11,515 nt of DNA, taken from assembly GCA_035654175.1 (NCBI GenBank), contig DASRXL010000199.1, forward strand, positions 1 to 11,515, given 5' to 3'. Each line of letters begins with the position of its first letter. Position 1 is the first letter of the stretch. Both the position numbers and the translations under genes were made by a program. Of the stretch, positions 1 through 7,136 are shown in pieces. The notes beneath the pieces were generated by a model, which was not told where the DNA came from, did no database searches, and saw nothing but the letters and a program-made list of their open reading frames with translations. This stretch comes from PNC22 sp035654175 (lineage in GTDB: Bacteria; Planctomycetota; Phycisphaerae; Phycisphaerales; UBA1924).

Positions 1-871
1 GAACACGCTGGGCGGCACGGGCCTCTGGGACGAGCGCGACGGCTTCTACTACGACCGCATCCGTCTGGGGGACGACGCGATGCCCATGCGCATCCGCTCG
101 CTGGTCGGCATCCTGCCGCTCATCGCCTGCGAGGTGCTCGAGGAGCAGGCGATCAGCAAGCTCCCGGGGTTCTCGAAGCGCCTGGCCTGGTTCATGGAGA
201 ACCGGTCCGACCTCGCCAAGCACATCAGCTATCTTGAGCCGGCGGGCCGCCCCGAGAACGCGTTCCGGCTGCTGGCGATCCCCTCGCGCGACCGGCTGGT
301 CCGCGTGCTCGGCTACATGCTCGACGAGAAGGAGTTCCTCTCGCCCTACGGGATCCGCTCACTCTCGAAGGTCCACGCCTCCCAGCCCTTCATCCTCAAG
401 ATCAACGGCGACGAGCACCGCGTCGAGTACGCGCCGGGCGACAGCCCCACGCAGATGTTCGGCGGCAACAGCAACTGGCGCGGGCCGGTGTGGCTCCCGA
501 TCAACTACATGATCGTCAAGTCGCTGGAGCGCTACCACCGCTTCTACGGCGACGACCTCCGCGTCGAGTGCCCCACGGGCTCCGGCGTGCGCATGAACCT
601 CTGGCAGGTGTCGCAGGAGCTGCGCCGGCGCCTGGCCCGCCTGTTCGAGCGGGACGGGGCCGGCTCGCGCCCCTTCCTCGGGGCCGGAGCGCCCTTCACC
701 ACAGCCGACGGCGAGGAGATGCTCCTCTTCCACGAGTTCTTCCATGGCGACAGCGGGCGCGGCCTCGGGGCGAGCCACCAGACCGGCTGGACGGCGCTGA
801 TCGCCTCCGTGCTCGCCGGCGCCTCCATCGGCGCGGCGCCGGGCCAGAGCGGACACCCGACGGGCTCGTGA
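1..871 (+). CDS. GH63/MGH1-like glycoside hydrolase (glucosidase), C-terminal part; 5' end outside window
   Basis: The frame is open from base 2 to the TGA at 869-871, giving 289 visible codons. It runs in from the left edge, so the Met at 80 is internal. The reading contains the patterns of bacterial MGH1-like/GH63 glucosidases: LWDERDGFYYD near the left edge, then MFGGNSNWRGPVWLPINY (WRGPVW at 476-493), and near the end HEFFHGDSGRGLGASHQTGW (from about 731). In this family these belong to the (alpha/alpha)6-barrel catalytic domain, and the last block should include one of the catalytic acidic residues; assigning the exact residue is inference. Known relatives hydrolyse alpha-glucosidic bonds in oligosaccharides, but the substrate here cannot be read. 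No signal peptide can be judged because the N-terminus is missing. It converges on the TPR lipoprotein gene and looks unrelated to the secretion cluster. Confidence 0.8.
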   Translation, partial: NTLGGTGLWDERDGFYYDRIRLGDDAMPMRIRSLVGILPLIACEVLEEQAISKLPGFSKRLAWFMENRSDLAKHISYLEPAGRPENAFRLLAIPSRDRLVRVLGYMLDEKEFLSPYGIRSLSKVHASQPFILKINGDEHRVEYAPGDSPTQMFGGNSNWRGPVWLPINYMIVKSLERYHRFYGDDLRVECPTGSGVRMNLWQVSQELRRRLARLFERDGAGSRPFLGAGAPFTTADGEEMLLFHEFFHGDSGRGLGASHQTGWTALIASVLAGASIGAAPGQSGHPTGS

Positions 872-885
872 GGCTTCGGCGCGCC

Positions 886-914
886 GCCGGCCGGATGCGA
901 CGGCCCGAGCCGGC
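886..914. terminator. Hairpin between convergent stop codons (possible bidirectional terminator)
   Basis: Left arm GCCGGCCGG (886-894) pairs with CCG (905-907) and GCCGGC (909-914), with A908 bulged: 9 bp and a 10-base loop. It fills the gap between the stop of the glycosidase (871) and the stop of the TPR lipoprotein (915-917). Neither side has a T-run, so intrinsic termination is only a possibility. Confidence 0.35.
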
Positions 915-1589
915 TCAGGGCGGCTCGACGGCGCGGCGGTCGCTCTCCAGCCGGCCGGAGATCCGCACCTGCTCGCGCGCGAAGAAGTCGCGCCAGGCCT
1001 CTTCGCTCTCCATCAGCAGCGCGCGCCGGACCTGGTCCAGCCGGCGCTCGTCGGCCTGCCCGAGAAGGTGGGCCGCCTTGAGCGCCCCGCGCAGCGCCTG
1101 GAGCCGGTCGGGGCTGCGCTCGAGCGCCAGGTCGTAGTACTTCAGCGATTCCTCGGCCCAGCCGGCCCGGGCGTAGACCAGGCCGAGGTTCTCCGCAGGG
1201 CGCGGGTCGGTCGGGCTCAGCTGCATCGCCATCGTGAAGGCGTCGGCCGCGCCGACGAGGTCCTCCTGCTGCATGAGGAGGACGCCGAGATTGTTCCAGG
1301 CGTCCGGCATCTCGCCGGAGACGGTCAGCGCCTCGCGGTATTCGGCGATCGCCTGCTCGCGCAGGTCGCCCGCCTCGTCCTCGCGCCCGCGCGACTCGGC
1401 CCGCTCGGCCTTCCGCGCGGTCGCGTCCGCGACGAGGGCCGCCTGCCTGGCCTGGCCGAGCTGCTCGACCGGCGACGGAAAGCTCGCGCCCCGCCCCGAT
1501 CCGGAGGCCCCGCAGCCCGAGACGAGCGCACAGGCCGCGGCGGCGAGCACGGCGGCGAGCACGGCGGCGGCGAGACGAGATCTGATCAT
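915..1589 (-). CDS. TPR-repeat lipoprotein, last gene of the secretion cluster (pilotin-like?)
   Basis: A 224-residue protein. The ATG at 1589 is chosen over a longer upstream frame because it overlaps the stop of the preceding gene as ATGA, has GGTGGGAG just upstream, and opens directly into a signal peptide. The signal peptide has Arg3/Arg5, an Ala/Leu/Val-rich core and the lipobox V-S-G-C at 23-26, so Cys26 should be lipidated. Residues about 61-160 form roughly three tetratricopeptide repeats (for example DAWNNLGVLLMQQED and PAENLGLVYARAGWAEESL), followed by a charged helical C-terminus. TPR lipoproteins of the PilF/PilW type help secretin assembly in type IV pili. Position at the end of a pseudopilus operon makes a similar pilotin or scaffold role plausible, but that is inference. 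A periplasmic-facing, membrane-anchored location is well supported; the partner is unknown. Confidence 0.8.
   Translation of the reverse strand: MIRSRLAAAVLAAVLAAAACALVSGCGASGSGRGASFPSPVEQLGQARQAALVADATARKAERAESRGREDEAGDLREQAIAEYREALTVSGEMPDAWNNLGVLLMQQEDLVGAADAFTMAMQLSPTDPRPAENLGLVYARAGWAEESLKYYDLALERSPDRLQALRGALKAAHLLGQADERRLDQVRRALLMESEEAWRDFFAREQVRISGRLESDRRAVEPP
1539..1569 (-). repeat. 12-bp tandem repeat inside the lipoprotein signal peptide
   Basis: The unit GGCGGCGAGCAC occurs at 1539-1550 and 1551-1562, with a partial third copy to about 1569. On the coding strand it encodes V-L-A-A twice in the hydrophobic core of the signal peptide. Copy-number change would stay in frame (4 codons) and alter only core length. 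Confidence 0.7.
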
Positions 1590-2155
1590 GAAGAGCGCTC
1601 CCACCTGACGAACACCACTCTCAGTTTCCAGTTCTTGGGCTGGGGCGTGATCTCCACCTGCGAGACCTCGAGCCCCGGGACGAGGCGCTGCGCTTCCCGG
1701 ATCCACTCCAGCAGCGCCTCCAGGCTCGCGTCCTGCATGGTGTAGGTGTACTGGTACTTGAGCGCCCCGCCCGAGCGCAGCGGGTCCGGGGTCGCCGGGA
1801 TGGGCGGCTTCTCGCGAAGGCCGGCGCCGGTCGCCGCCTGCTCAATGCGGGTGAACAGGTCGGGGATGCGCTCGTTCCGGCCCGTCGAGGCCGCGGCGCC
1901 CTGCTGCTCGAGCACGCGGAACTGAGCCGCGAGATTCGCCACCTGCCCCGTGCGGTCGGTCTGCACCCGGAACTGCCGCACGGCGATGTCGCGCTCGCGC
2001 AGCGTCAACACCAGCGCGACGCCCGCGACGACGAAGAGCAGCGTCGCGAGGATCAGCAAAGAGCGCGGGCGGTTCGACATCTCCGCCACGCGCGCGGTGT
2101 CCGCCAGCTCGTACCGGAAATCGTCGGAGATGCGCCGGCCGGAGAGCGTGCTCAT
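1586..2155 (-). CDS. GspM/PilO-like inner-membrane assembly protein
   Basis: A 189-residue bitopic protein. Residues 1-30 are polar and cytoplasmic, 32-51 form one transmembrane helix (LLILATLLFVVAGVALVL), about 54-88 is a likely coiled coil, and 130-189 looks like a small alpha/beta domain (LKYQYTYTM, then LEALLEWIREAQRLVPGLEV, then LRVVFVRWE), resembling the ferredoxin-like periplasmic fold of GspM/PilO. Such proteins pair with GspL/PilN to form the inner-membrane platform. The assignment rests on architecture and on position directly after the GspL-like gene, not on strong sequence motifs. The ATG at 2155 overlaps the preceding TGA (ATGA), indicating translational coupling; no strong Shine-Dalgarno is visible. 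The same ATGA arrangement leads into the downstream lipoprotein. PilO is the main alternative name. Confidence 0.65.
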   Translation of the reverse strand: MSTLSGRRISDDFRYELADTARVAEMSNRPRSLLILATLLFVVAGVALVLTLRERDIAVRQFRVQTDRTGQVANLAAQFRVLEQQGAAASTGRNERIPDLFTRIEQAATGAGLREKPPIPATPDPLRSGGALKYQYTYTMQDASLEALLEWIREAQRLVPGLEVSQVEITPQPKNWKLRVVFVRWERSS

Positions 2156-3795
2156 GAGACGCCCCCCGGGGGCGGCGGCGCGTCGCCCCAGAGACCGGTC
2201 AGCTGCGCGCGGATGCCCCCGCCGGGCGCCGGGCGCGGGCTCCGCTCCCACTGCCGGATGGCCGAGCCGCCGATCCGGCTGAGCGATTCGACCAGCTCCT
2301 CGTACGCGGCGGTATCGGGCACGGTCACGTCCACGATCACCGCGTTGCTCGAGAGGTCGAGCCGGGTGAGCTGGTAGTCGGGGTTGCCGAGCACGAATGA
2401 GAGCGTCTCGAGCTCGGCGAGGATAGGCTTCTCGGGGATGCTCTCCACGGGGGCGAGCAGCTTCCGGCGCCGCTCCAGCTCCGTGCGCAGCTCGCCGACC
2501 GCATAGCCGTCGAAATTCGGCCCGGCGGACTGGCCCTCGTTCACCAGCGGGTAGATCTCCCCCGCCATTCGGCGCCACTCGGTGCGCGCGGCGGCGCCCC
2601 TGACCTCGGCTTCCTCCGCGGAGTTGTGCACGACGAACGCCGCGACGGCCATCACCGCCGCCGCCAGCGCGATCGCCGCGGCCCCCCATCGGTACATCGC
2701 GCGGTGCTGGCGCCCCGGGCGCGCCTGGAGGGCGGCGATCGCGGGCATGGCCTCGGGCTGGGCGCGCACGCCGCCGATCGCGTCCGCGAATCTCGCCAGG
2801 GCCGCGCCGATCGGGTCCTCGTCGAAGGCGATGTCGGCGGTCGCTCCCGGCCAGACGCCGGCGACGCTCTCGCCCAGGCTCGCGTCGTCGGACCACGCGC
2901 TCTCGGGCAGCAGGACGCGCACGCGCGCGGGCGACGCCCCGAGCTGCGTCGACCAGGCGATCCACTCCGAGGCGAGGCGGGAGAGGTCGGGGCGGGCGAG
3001 GACCGTCCTGATCTGGTCGGGCGCGCCCGCCCTCACGAGGCGGAACCCGCCGGCCGCGACCGGCTCGCCCTGGCGCGACCACACCCACAGCAGCCGCCCC
3101 GAGGCGCCGTCGACGAGCAGGTGGGCCGCGGTCGCGCTCGCCTCGGCGACGACCCGCTCGGCGCGGGCCGCGCCGCCGGAGCTGTCGAACGCCTCCGCGA
3201 TCGCGTGCCACACCGCGACGACCCGGCCGACCGGGACACCGGCGCCGTCGAGCTCGTCGATGAGCAGGCGCACCGTGGCGTCCGGCACGACCAGCACGCC
3301 GAGACGACGGCGCGCGCCCGCGGCTCCGTGCGGCCCCTTGCGCGCCGCGAGCCCGTCGCCGGAGCCCGCGCCCGCCGGCGAGCCGACGCCCAGCGGCTGG
3401 ACGCTCGCCCCGCCGGGCGTCTGCACGTCGGCCGAGAGGGCGAGCTGCGGCGGCGAGCCGACCGCGTGCATGGCGTCCTCCTCCGGCGCGGGCGTCCCAG
3501 CGAGGCGGAGCATCGCTCCGATCGCGTCGGGGTCGGCGTTGGGCGTCGAGAGCCACGAGCAGAGCGAGCCGTCGGCGTCCAGGACGATCGCGCCGAGCCC
3601 GGCGCGCCCGTGCGCTTTGAGGCGCGCGGCGACCCAGGCGGCGCCCTCGTGCAGGCCCCGCTGCAGCGCGGGCCGATCGTCGGACGCGACGTCGGGGAAG
3701 GCCCACGCCTCCTCGGCGCGCGTCGACACCAGCCGCAACCGGACCGGCAGCAACCCGCGCTCGGTCCGCTCGATGTAGCAGACGAACTCGCTCAA
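2152..3795 (-). CDS. GspL-like protein (cytoplasmic ASKHA-like domain, one TM helix, periplasmic domain)
   Basis: 547 residues. The start is TTG at 3795, overlapping the GspC-like stop as TTGA, with AGGA seven bases upstream; no ATG fits better. Residues 1-100 and 165-350 look like the alpha/beta halves of an actin-like cytoplasmic domain (strands such as GLGAIVLDADG, RLGVLVVPDA and HLLVDGASGRLLWVW). About 105-163 is a low-complexity Ala/Gly/Pro linker. Residues 371-389 are a transmembrane helix, and 450-535 a small periplasmic alpha/beta domain (LTRLDLSSNAVIVDVTV), ending in a Pro/Gly tail. This cytoplasmic-TM-periplasmic order is that of GspL, or of a PilM-PilN fusion. Known GspL recruits the GspE ATPase, which is not encoded in this window. 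It sits between the GspC-like and GspM-like genes, overlapping both by 4 bases. The assignment is mainly architectural. Confidence 0.65.
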   Translation of the reverse strand: MSEFVCYIERTERGLLPVRLRLVSTRAEEAWAFPDVASDDRPALQRGLHEGAAWVAARLKAHGRAGLGAIVLDADGSLCSWLSTPNADPDAIGAMLRLAGTPAPEEDAMHAVGSPPQLALSADVQTPGGASVQPLGVGSPAGAGSGDGLAARKGPHGAAGARRRLGVLVVPDATVRLLIDELDGAGVPVGRVVAVWHAIAEAFDSSGGAARAERVVAEASATAAHLLVDGASGRLLWVWSRQGEPVAAGGFRLVRAGAPDQIRTVLARPDLSRLASEWIAWSTQLGASPARVRVLLPESAWSDDASLGESVAGVWPGATADIAFDEDPIGAALARFADAIGGVRAQPEAMPAIAALQARPGRQHRAMYRWGAAAIALAAAVMAVAAFVVHNSAEEAEVRGAAARTEWRRMAGEIYPLVNEGQSAGPNFDGYAVGELRTELERRRKLLAPVESIPEKPILAELETLSFVLGNPDYQLTRLDLSSNAVIVDVTVPDTAAYEELVESLSRIGGSAIRQWERSPRPAPGGGIRAQLTGLWGDAPPPPGGVS

Positions 3796-4526
3796 TTGTC
3801 GATCCTATCGGGCGGGAAGCGTTCGCCGCGCTCGTCGCGGTCGCGCTCCCAGCGGGAGCGCTCGTCGCGCGCCCGCTCGAGCAGCATGGCGCGGCGCTCC
3901 TCACGGCTCATGTCCGGCGTGAAGCGGGGCGGCTCGGCAGAATCGCCGGCGACCACGGGGGCGGGTTCGGGCTCGGGAGCGCCGCCGACGACCACGCTCA
4001 CCGCGGGGCCCTCGCGATCGGCCTTCGCAACCGCCTCCTCCGGGCCGCCGTCGATCGCCACCACGACCCGCTCGTCCTCCACGGAGACCAGGCGCACGCC
4101 GTCGTGCTCCTGGCCGGGGCGGAGCAGCTTGGTCACGCCCGCGATGTTGATGAACGCCGCCCTGCGCTGCCCCATCCGCACCGCGCCGACGTAGCGCACG
4201 TTCTTGGACGAGGTCGGCGCGACGTCCGGAGGGGCTTCCTCCGCGGCGAGTTCGGGCTCGGCGTCCGGCACCGGCTTATTGGCCAGGTAGCTGAAGTTCT
4301 CGCCGATCACCGCGGCGTCGTATGCGCGCGGCTGGGCGTCGATCGCCTGGGCCGGGACCGGCTGCTCCGGCGACTCCACCCCCGGTGCCTCGGGCTCCTC
4401 CACGTCGAGCAGGCGCGGGCCGAGCATCGCCATCGCGGCCCCCGAGGCCAGGAGCACCACCGCCCCGGCCTGTGCCGCGGTCGTCGCCCGCCGGGCCGCC
4501 CGCTTGTCCCGAATTCGCCAGTTCAT
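3792..4526 (-). CDS. GspC-like inner-membrane protein with HR-like domain and charged tail
   Basis: 244 residues, start ATG at 4526 behind a good GGAGGA. Residues 1-18 are basic, 19-37 form a transmembrane helix (AGAVVLLASGAAMAMLG), 41-105 is a Pro/Glu/Ala-rich linker containing NFSYLANKP at 77-85, and 108-167 looks like the homology region (HR) of GspC/PilP: VRYVGAVRMGQRRAAFINI, then LLRPGQEHDGVRLVSVEDERVVV. In T2SS this domain contacts the secretin N-domain and links the inner-membrane platform to the outer membrane. No PDZ or coiled-coil region of classical GspC follows; instead 180-200 is Pro/Glu-rich and 206-240 is a highly charged Arg/Glu/Asp helix (MSREERRAMLLERARDE). It lies 28 bases after gspK and overlaps the GspL-like start. 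PilP-like is the alternative. Confidence 0.65.
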   Translation of the reverse strand: MNWRIRDKRAARRATTAAQAGAVVLLASGAAMAMLGPRLLDVEEPEAPGVESPEQPVPAQAIDAQPRAYDAAVIGENFSYLANKPVPDAEPELAAEEAPPDVAPTSSKNVRYVGAVRMGQRRAAFINIAGVTKLLRPGQEHDGVRLVSVEDERVVVAIDGGPEEAVAKADREGPAVSVVVGGAPEPEPAPVVAGDSAEPPRFTPDMSREERRAMLLERARDERSRWERDRDERGERFPPDRIDN

Positions 4527-4530
4527 GCCG

Positions 4531-4536
4531 TCCTCC
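4531..4536 (-). promoter_or_regulatory. Shine-Dalgarno of the GspC-like gene
   Basis: The minus strand reads GGAGGA four bases before the ATG at 4526. It fixes the start and means this gene can be initiated independently of gspK, which ends 28 bases upstream. Confidence 0.7.
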
Positions 4537-4554
4537 GGGGGGCAACCCCCGTCC

Positions 4555-5367
4555 TTACTCTACACCCAGCTTCTCCCACGTGAGGAACGCCGAGCGGCTC
4601 GGCCCCGTTGCCCCGCGCGAGGTGCCCACGACGAAATATCCCCCGTACCGCGCCAGGGGCGGACCCTGACCGGCGCCGCGCAGCTCCACCGTGGAGTAGT
4701 ACAGCGTCGGACGCACGGTGAACATGCGGCTGAGCAGGGCTCGCGTCTCGTTCTCCACGCCGGCCGCCGCGGCGGCGGCGCCGATCGCGCTCGGCGTGCA
4801 CTGACCCCCGTTGGACTCGCGATCGTTGATCAGGCTCGTCGCGAAGAGCGAAGCGCTCCCGGAATCGCCGATCAGCGCCGCGGCGGCGATCTGCAGCAGC
4901 TCGGGGGACGCGGTGTGCGCGCTCAGCGCCGCCGGGCCCACGGTGCGGAGGCCGTCCGGCGGCCCCTGCTCGCCGAACGCGAGGGCGACCGCGTCGGCGA
5001 TCGCCGCGGCGGCGTCGACGCTGGCGTCCTCCACGGCCGCCAGATCGGTGAGCACCGCGTTCTGGCGCTCGTGCAGGAAGACGACGGCTCGGGTGCCGTC
5101 GCGCAGCTCCAGGTCGAGGAAATGGCCGTCGGCGGGCAGGGCCGCGCCGACGTCGAACCCGGAGGGAAGGGCGCGCAGCCACGCCTCGATGCCTTCCTGG
5201 AGCCCGAGGCGGGCGTGATGCTCCTGGTACCAGCCGAGCTGCCGAGAGACGATCATGCGCTGCGCGGACTGCCGCTCGAGCATCACCGCGCTCATCACGC
5301 CCACCACGACGACCAGCGCCAGCACCATGGGCATCGCAAACGCCCGGCAATCGGAGCGCGCGCTCAT
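4555..5367 (-). CDS. gspK: GspK-like minor pseudopilin
   Basis: 270 residues from the ATG at 5367, which overlaps the gspJ stop as ATGA. A much longer upstream frame exists but is Arg/Gly-rich shadow translation inside gspJ. The N-terminus is a type IV pilin-like segment: CRAFAMPM followed by a hydrophobic helix (MVLALVVVVGVMSAVML). The probable prepilin peptidase site is Ala9/Phe10. Met lies at +5 instead of Glu, as expected for GspK, which lacks Glu5 in known systems. The rest fits a GspK-sized globular domain (QEGIEAWLRALPSG; DAAAAIADAVALAFGEQ), and the C-terminal part has a beta-rich stretch (RPTLYYSTVELRG; RYGGYFVVGTSRG). In T2SS, GspK caps the pseudopilus tip with GspI and GspJ. The neighbours gspI and gspJ support this. 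Confidence 0.75.
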   Translation of the reverse strand: MSARSDCRAFAMPMVLALVVVVGVMSAVMLERQSAQRMIVSRQLGWYQEHHARLGLQEGIEAWLRALPSGFDVGAALPADGHFLDLELRDGTRAVVFLHERQNAVLTDLAAVEDASVDAAAAIADAVALAFGEQGPPDGLRTVGPAALSAHTASPELLQIAAAALIGDSGSASLFATSLINDRESNGGQCTPSAIGAAAAAAGVENETRALLSRMFTVRPTLYYSTVELRGAGQGPPLARYGGYFVVGTSRGATGPSRSAFLTWEKLGVE

Positions 5368-6551
5368 CCGCCACCCCCCCGCCGCTCGCCGCCGCCGCCC
5401 GGGCCGCGAGTCCCCGAGGGCCGGCCGGTGACGGCGCCGCCTGGGCGGGAGCCCTGGGGCGTCAGCCCCTTGGGCCTGGCGCCGTTCTCGCCGACCGCCC
5501 CGTCCCCGCCTCGTCCAGCGCGAGCGCCGCCCTGGCCGTTGCCGGCCTGGCCGTTCTCGCCCTCGGCGCCCTGGCCGTTCTCGCCGCTTTCGCCGCCGGA
5601 CTCCGCCTCCTCGTCGATCGCGTCGACGGTCCACACGACCTCGAAGAGGTAGTTCGCGTAGAGGCCCGTGAGCGTCTCAACCTCGAGCTGGATGTAGGTG
5701 GGGATCTGGTCCGCGTCGTACGCGACGAGCTCGCTCTGCATCTGGCGGTCGAAGAACATCTGAAAGCCGCACGCGGCGAGCCCCGAGGCGATGCGCGCCG
5801 GCTGGCTGCGATCGTCGAGCGGCTGCCACCACAGCGTCCAGCCGATGCGGTCGTCGCCGCGGGCCTCGCGCGCCCGCGCCCGCCGCCCCGTGGCCTCGTC
5901 CGGGCGCAACACGAATGCGCCGCGCACGCCGGCATACTCCTCCACGCCCGCGGCTTCCGCTTCTTCCTCCTCCTCGACGTCCTCCACGCCCACCAGCGCG
6001 TCGGCCCAAGCCGTCGACTGCACGCTCGGCGGGCGGATCGGCACCGACGAGAGCACGAGCTCGAGGCGCTGCGGCGTCGCGACGGGGCCCTGCCCGGAGC
6101 CAGAGGAGCGCGACCGGCTCAGCATCTCCGTGAGCATCGGGTCGGTGTCGGCCTGGAGCAGGATGCGCGGCATCTGGGGGGGCTCGGCCTCCGCGGCCTC
6201 GGCGTCTTCCACCGGCTCGTCGCCCGACTCGGCGGCAGCCTCCTGTACCTCCTCGCCCTCGCCGGGCTGCTCGCCCGCCGCGCCATTCGCCTGTTCGCCC
6301 CCGGCGTTCGCCTCGGCCTCGGTCTCGGCCTGCTCGTCCTCGGGCGAGGATTCGGCGACGAGGAGCGTCGCGAACGCCCGCTCCATGGTCCGCTGGATGC
6401 GGGCGAGATCGCCCGCCTCGTCGAACCGCGCCGAGAGCGTTTGATCGGTGCGCTCGAGGGCGAGGAACGCGGCCATGCAGCCCAGCACGACCACCGAGGC
6501 GAGCGTCGCGGCGAGCACTGTCTCGAGCACCGTGAAGCCGCGGGAGCGCAC
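5364..6551 (-). CDS. gspJ: GspJ-like minor pseudopilin, enlarged, with acidic insert and Gly-rich tail
   Basis: 395 residues from a GTG at 6551 with AGGAGGA six bases upstream; the GTG shares one base with the gspI stop (TAGTG). The class III signal is R-G/F-T-V-L-E (Gly5/Phe6, Glu10 at +5), followed by a hydrophobic helix to about residue 31. The pilin stalk continues as DEAGDLARIQRTMERAF. Conserved-looking core pieces are ILLQADTDPMLTEML (130-144), RLELVLSSVPIRPP (162-175), IGWTLWWQPLDDRS and CGFQMFFDRQ, then the C-terminal strand YANYLFEVVWTVD (298-310). GspJ is normally about 200 residues. Here residues 69-126 form a Glu/Ala-rich acidic insert, 188-206 a second acidic run (VEEEEEAEAAGVEE), and 311-395 a low-complexity Gly/Asn/Glu tail ending GGGGERRGGGG. 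The family call rests on the signal, the core and the position between gspI and gspK. Confidence 0.75.
   Translation of the reverse strand: MRSRGFTVLETVLAATLASVVVLGCMAAFLALERTDQTLSARFDEAGDLARIQRTMERAFATLLVAESSPEDEQAETEAEANAGGEQANGAAGEQPGEGEEVQEAAAESGDEPVEDAEAAEAEPPQMPRILLQADTDPMLTEMLSRSRSSGSGQGPVATPQRLELVLSSVPIRPPSVQSTAWADALVGVEDVEEEEEAEAAGVEEYAGVRGAFVLRPDEATGRRARAREARGDDRIGWTLWWQPLDDRSQPARIASGLAACGFQMFFDRQMQSELVAYDADQIPTYIQLEVETLTGLYANYLFEVVWTVDAIDEEAESGGESGENGQGAEGENGQAGNGQGGARAGRGGDGAVGENGARPKGLTPQGSRPGGAVTGRPSGTRGPGGGGERRGGGG
5546..5585 (-). repeat. Direct repeat encoding the Gly-rich tail of GspJ
   Basis: CCTGGCCGTTCTCGCC occurs at 5546-5561 and again at 5570-5585 (period 24), with a partial copy CCTGGCCGTT at 5531-5540. 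On the coding strand it yields the recurring G-E-N-G-Q-x-G pattern of the tail. In-frame expansion or contraction by slippage or recombination is plausible. Confidence 0.65.
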
Positions 6552-7129
6552 TACTCGTCCTCCTGCGTGTCGTCCCCCAGCACGCGGTTGAGCAGCGTTC
6601 CCCGCTCGATCTGGTTGGTGATCGAATCCGGCGGCCTGCGCGCGAAGGCCCAGGGGTCCACCACGCGCACGAGCGTCGTCTGCGGGGCGCCGCTGTCGGG
6701 CAGCATCGCGCCGCCGGAGCGCTCCGAGAGCCACACGGTCACCGCGACTTTCTTGAGCCGGTCGGGCGACTGGGCGCCCTGCCGAGCCTGCGATTCCTCG
6801 ACCGCCCGCTCGATCTCGGGGTTGAGCGTCGAATCCACGGTCGTGACGCTCTTGCGCCAGCGGTACTCGCTGTCGCCGTAGGAGACGGTCTGGTTCTCCG
6901 AGGGCATCGACGCGTCGTCGTCGAGATACTGGATGATCAGCCGGTTCGCGAGCTCCGCGCACGCCAGCAGGTGGCGCGATCGCGACTGCTGCCCGCTGAT
7001 CGCGTTCACCGCCGAGGCCATCGTCGCGACGGTCAGCGCGAGGATGATCGTGGCGAACACCACCTCCAGCAGCGTGATGCCGCGGGCCGCGTGGCGGCGG
7101 GGGCCGGGTTGTGCGGCCGGTGCGCCCAT
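6551..7129 (-). CDS. gspI: GspI-like minor pseudopilin
   Basis: 192 residues from the ATG at 7129, seven bases after the gspG stop. There is no clear Shine-Dalgarno, so translation may depend on coupling to gspG. The leader is 17 residues and basic, ending in R-G; cleavage at Gly17/Ile18 leaves I-T-L-L-E with Glu at +5. The helix LEVVFATIILALTVATMASAV follows, then a stalk (SGQQSRSRHLLACAELANRLI) typical of GspI/PilV-type pseudopilins. The globular part contains GDSEYRWRKSVTTVDS and KKVAVTVWLSERSG. GspI usually initiates the pseudopilus tip complex with GspJ and GspK, which follow immediately. At 192 residues it is longer than the usual 120-130, with extra C-terminal sequence (PDSITNQIERGTLLNRVLG). 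Family membership is clear as a pseudopilin; the choice of GspI over GspH rests on position and the short ITLLE signal. Confidence 0.7.
   Translation of the reverse strand: MGAPAAQPGPRRHAARGITLLEVVFATIILALTVATMASAVNAISGQQSRSRHLLACAELANRLIIQYLDDDASMPSENQTVSYGDSEYRWRKSVTTVDSTLNPEIERAVEESQARQGAQSPDRLKKVAVTVWLSERSGGAMLPDSGAPQTTLVRVVDPWAFARRPPDSITNQIERGTLLNRVLGDDTQEDE
6558..6564 (-). promoter_or_regulatory. Shine-Dalgarno deciding the gspJ GTG start
   Basis: AGGAGGA on the minus strand lies inside the 3' end of gspI, six bases before the GTG at 6551. It selects this GTG over the long upstream open frame and places Phe +1 five residues in. Confidence 0.75.
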
Positions 7130-7136
7130 GAGCGTT

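Noticed and set aside
1586..3904. A 772-residue open frame on the minus strand running through the GspM-like gene and on into the GspL-like region
   Set aside because: Its first 580 or so residues are Arg/Gly/Ala/Pro-rich without domain structure and lie out of frame over the GspL-like gene. Only the last 189 residues, after the ATG at 2155, look like a protein.
2582..4194. Long plus-strand open frames (398 and 522 codons) opposite the GspL/GspC-like genes
   Set aside because: Composition is typical antisense shadow in GC-rich DNA (Ala/Arg/Ser or Arg/Gly/Asp-rich, no domains, no ribosome sites). The minus-strand reading has membrane helices, signals and coupled starts.
5364..5620. A collagen-like Gly-X-Y tail in GspJ
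   Set aside because: Glycines are frequent but not at every third position, so a triple-helix repeat is not supported. It is described only as low-complexity Gly-rich.
6552..6962. An upstream extension of gspJ to a start at 6962
   Set aside because: The added 137 residues are a shadow of gspI. The strong AGGAGGA before the GTG at 6551 and the pilin signal just after it fix the start.
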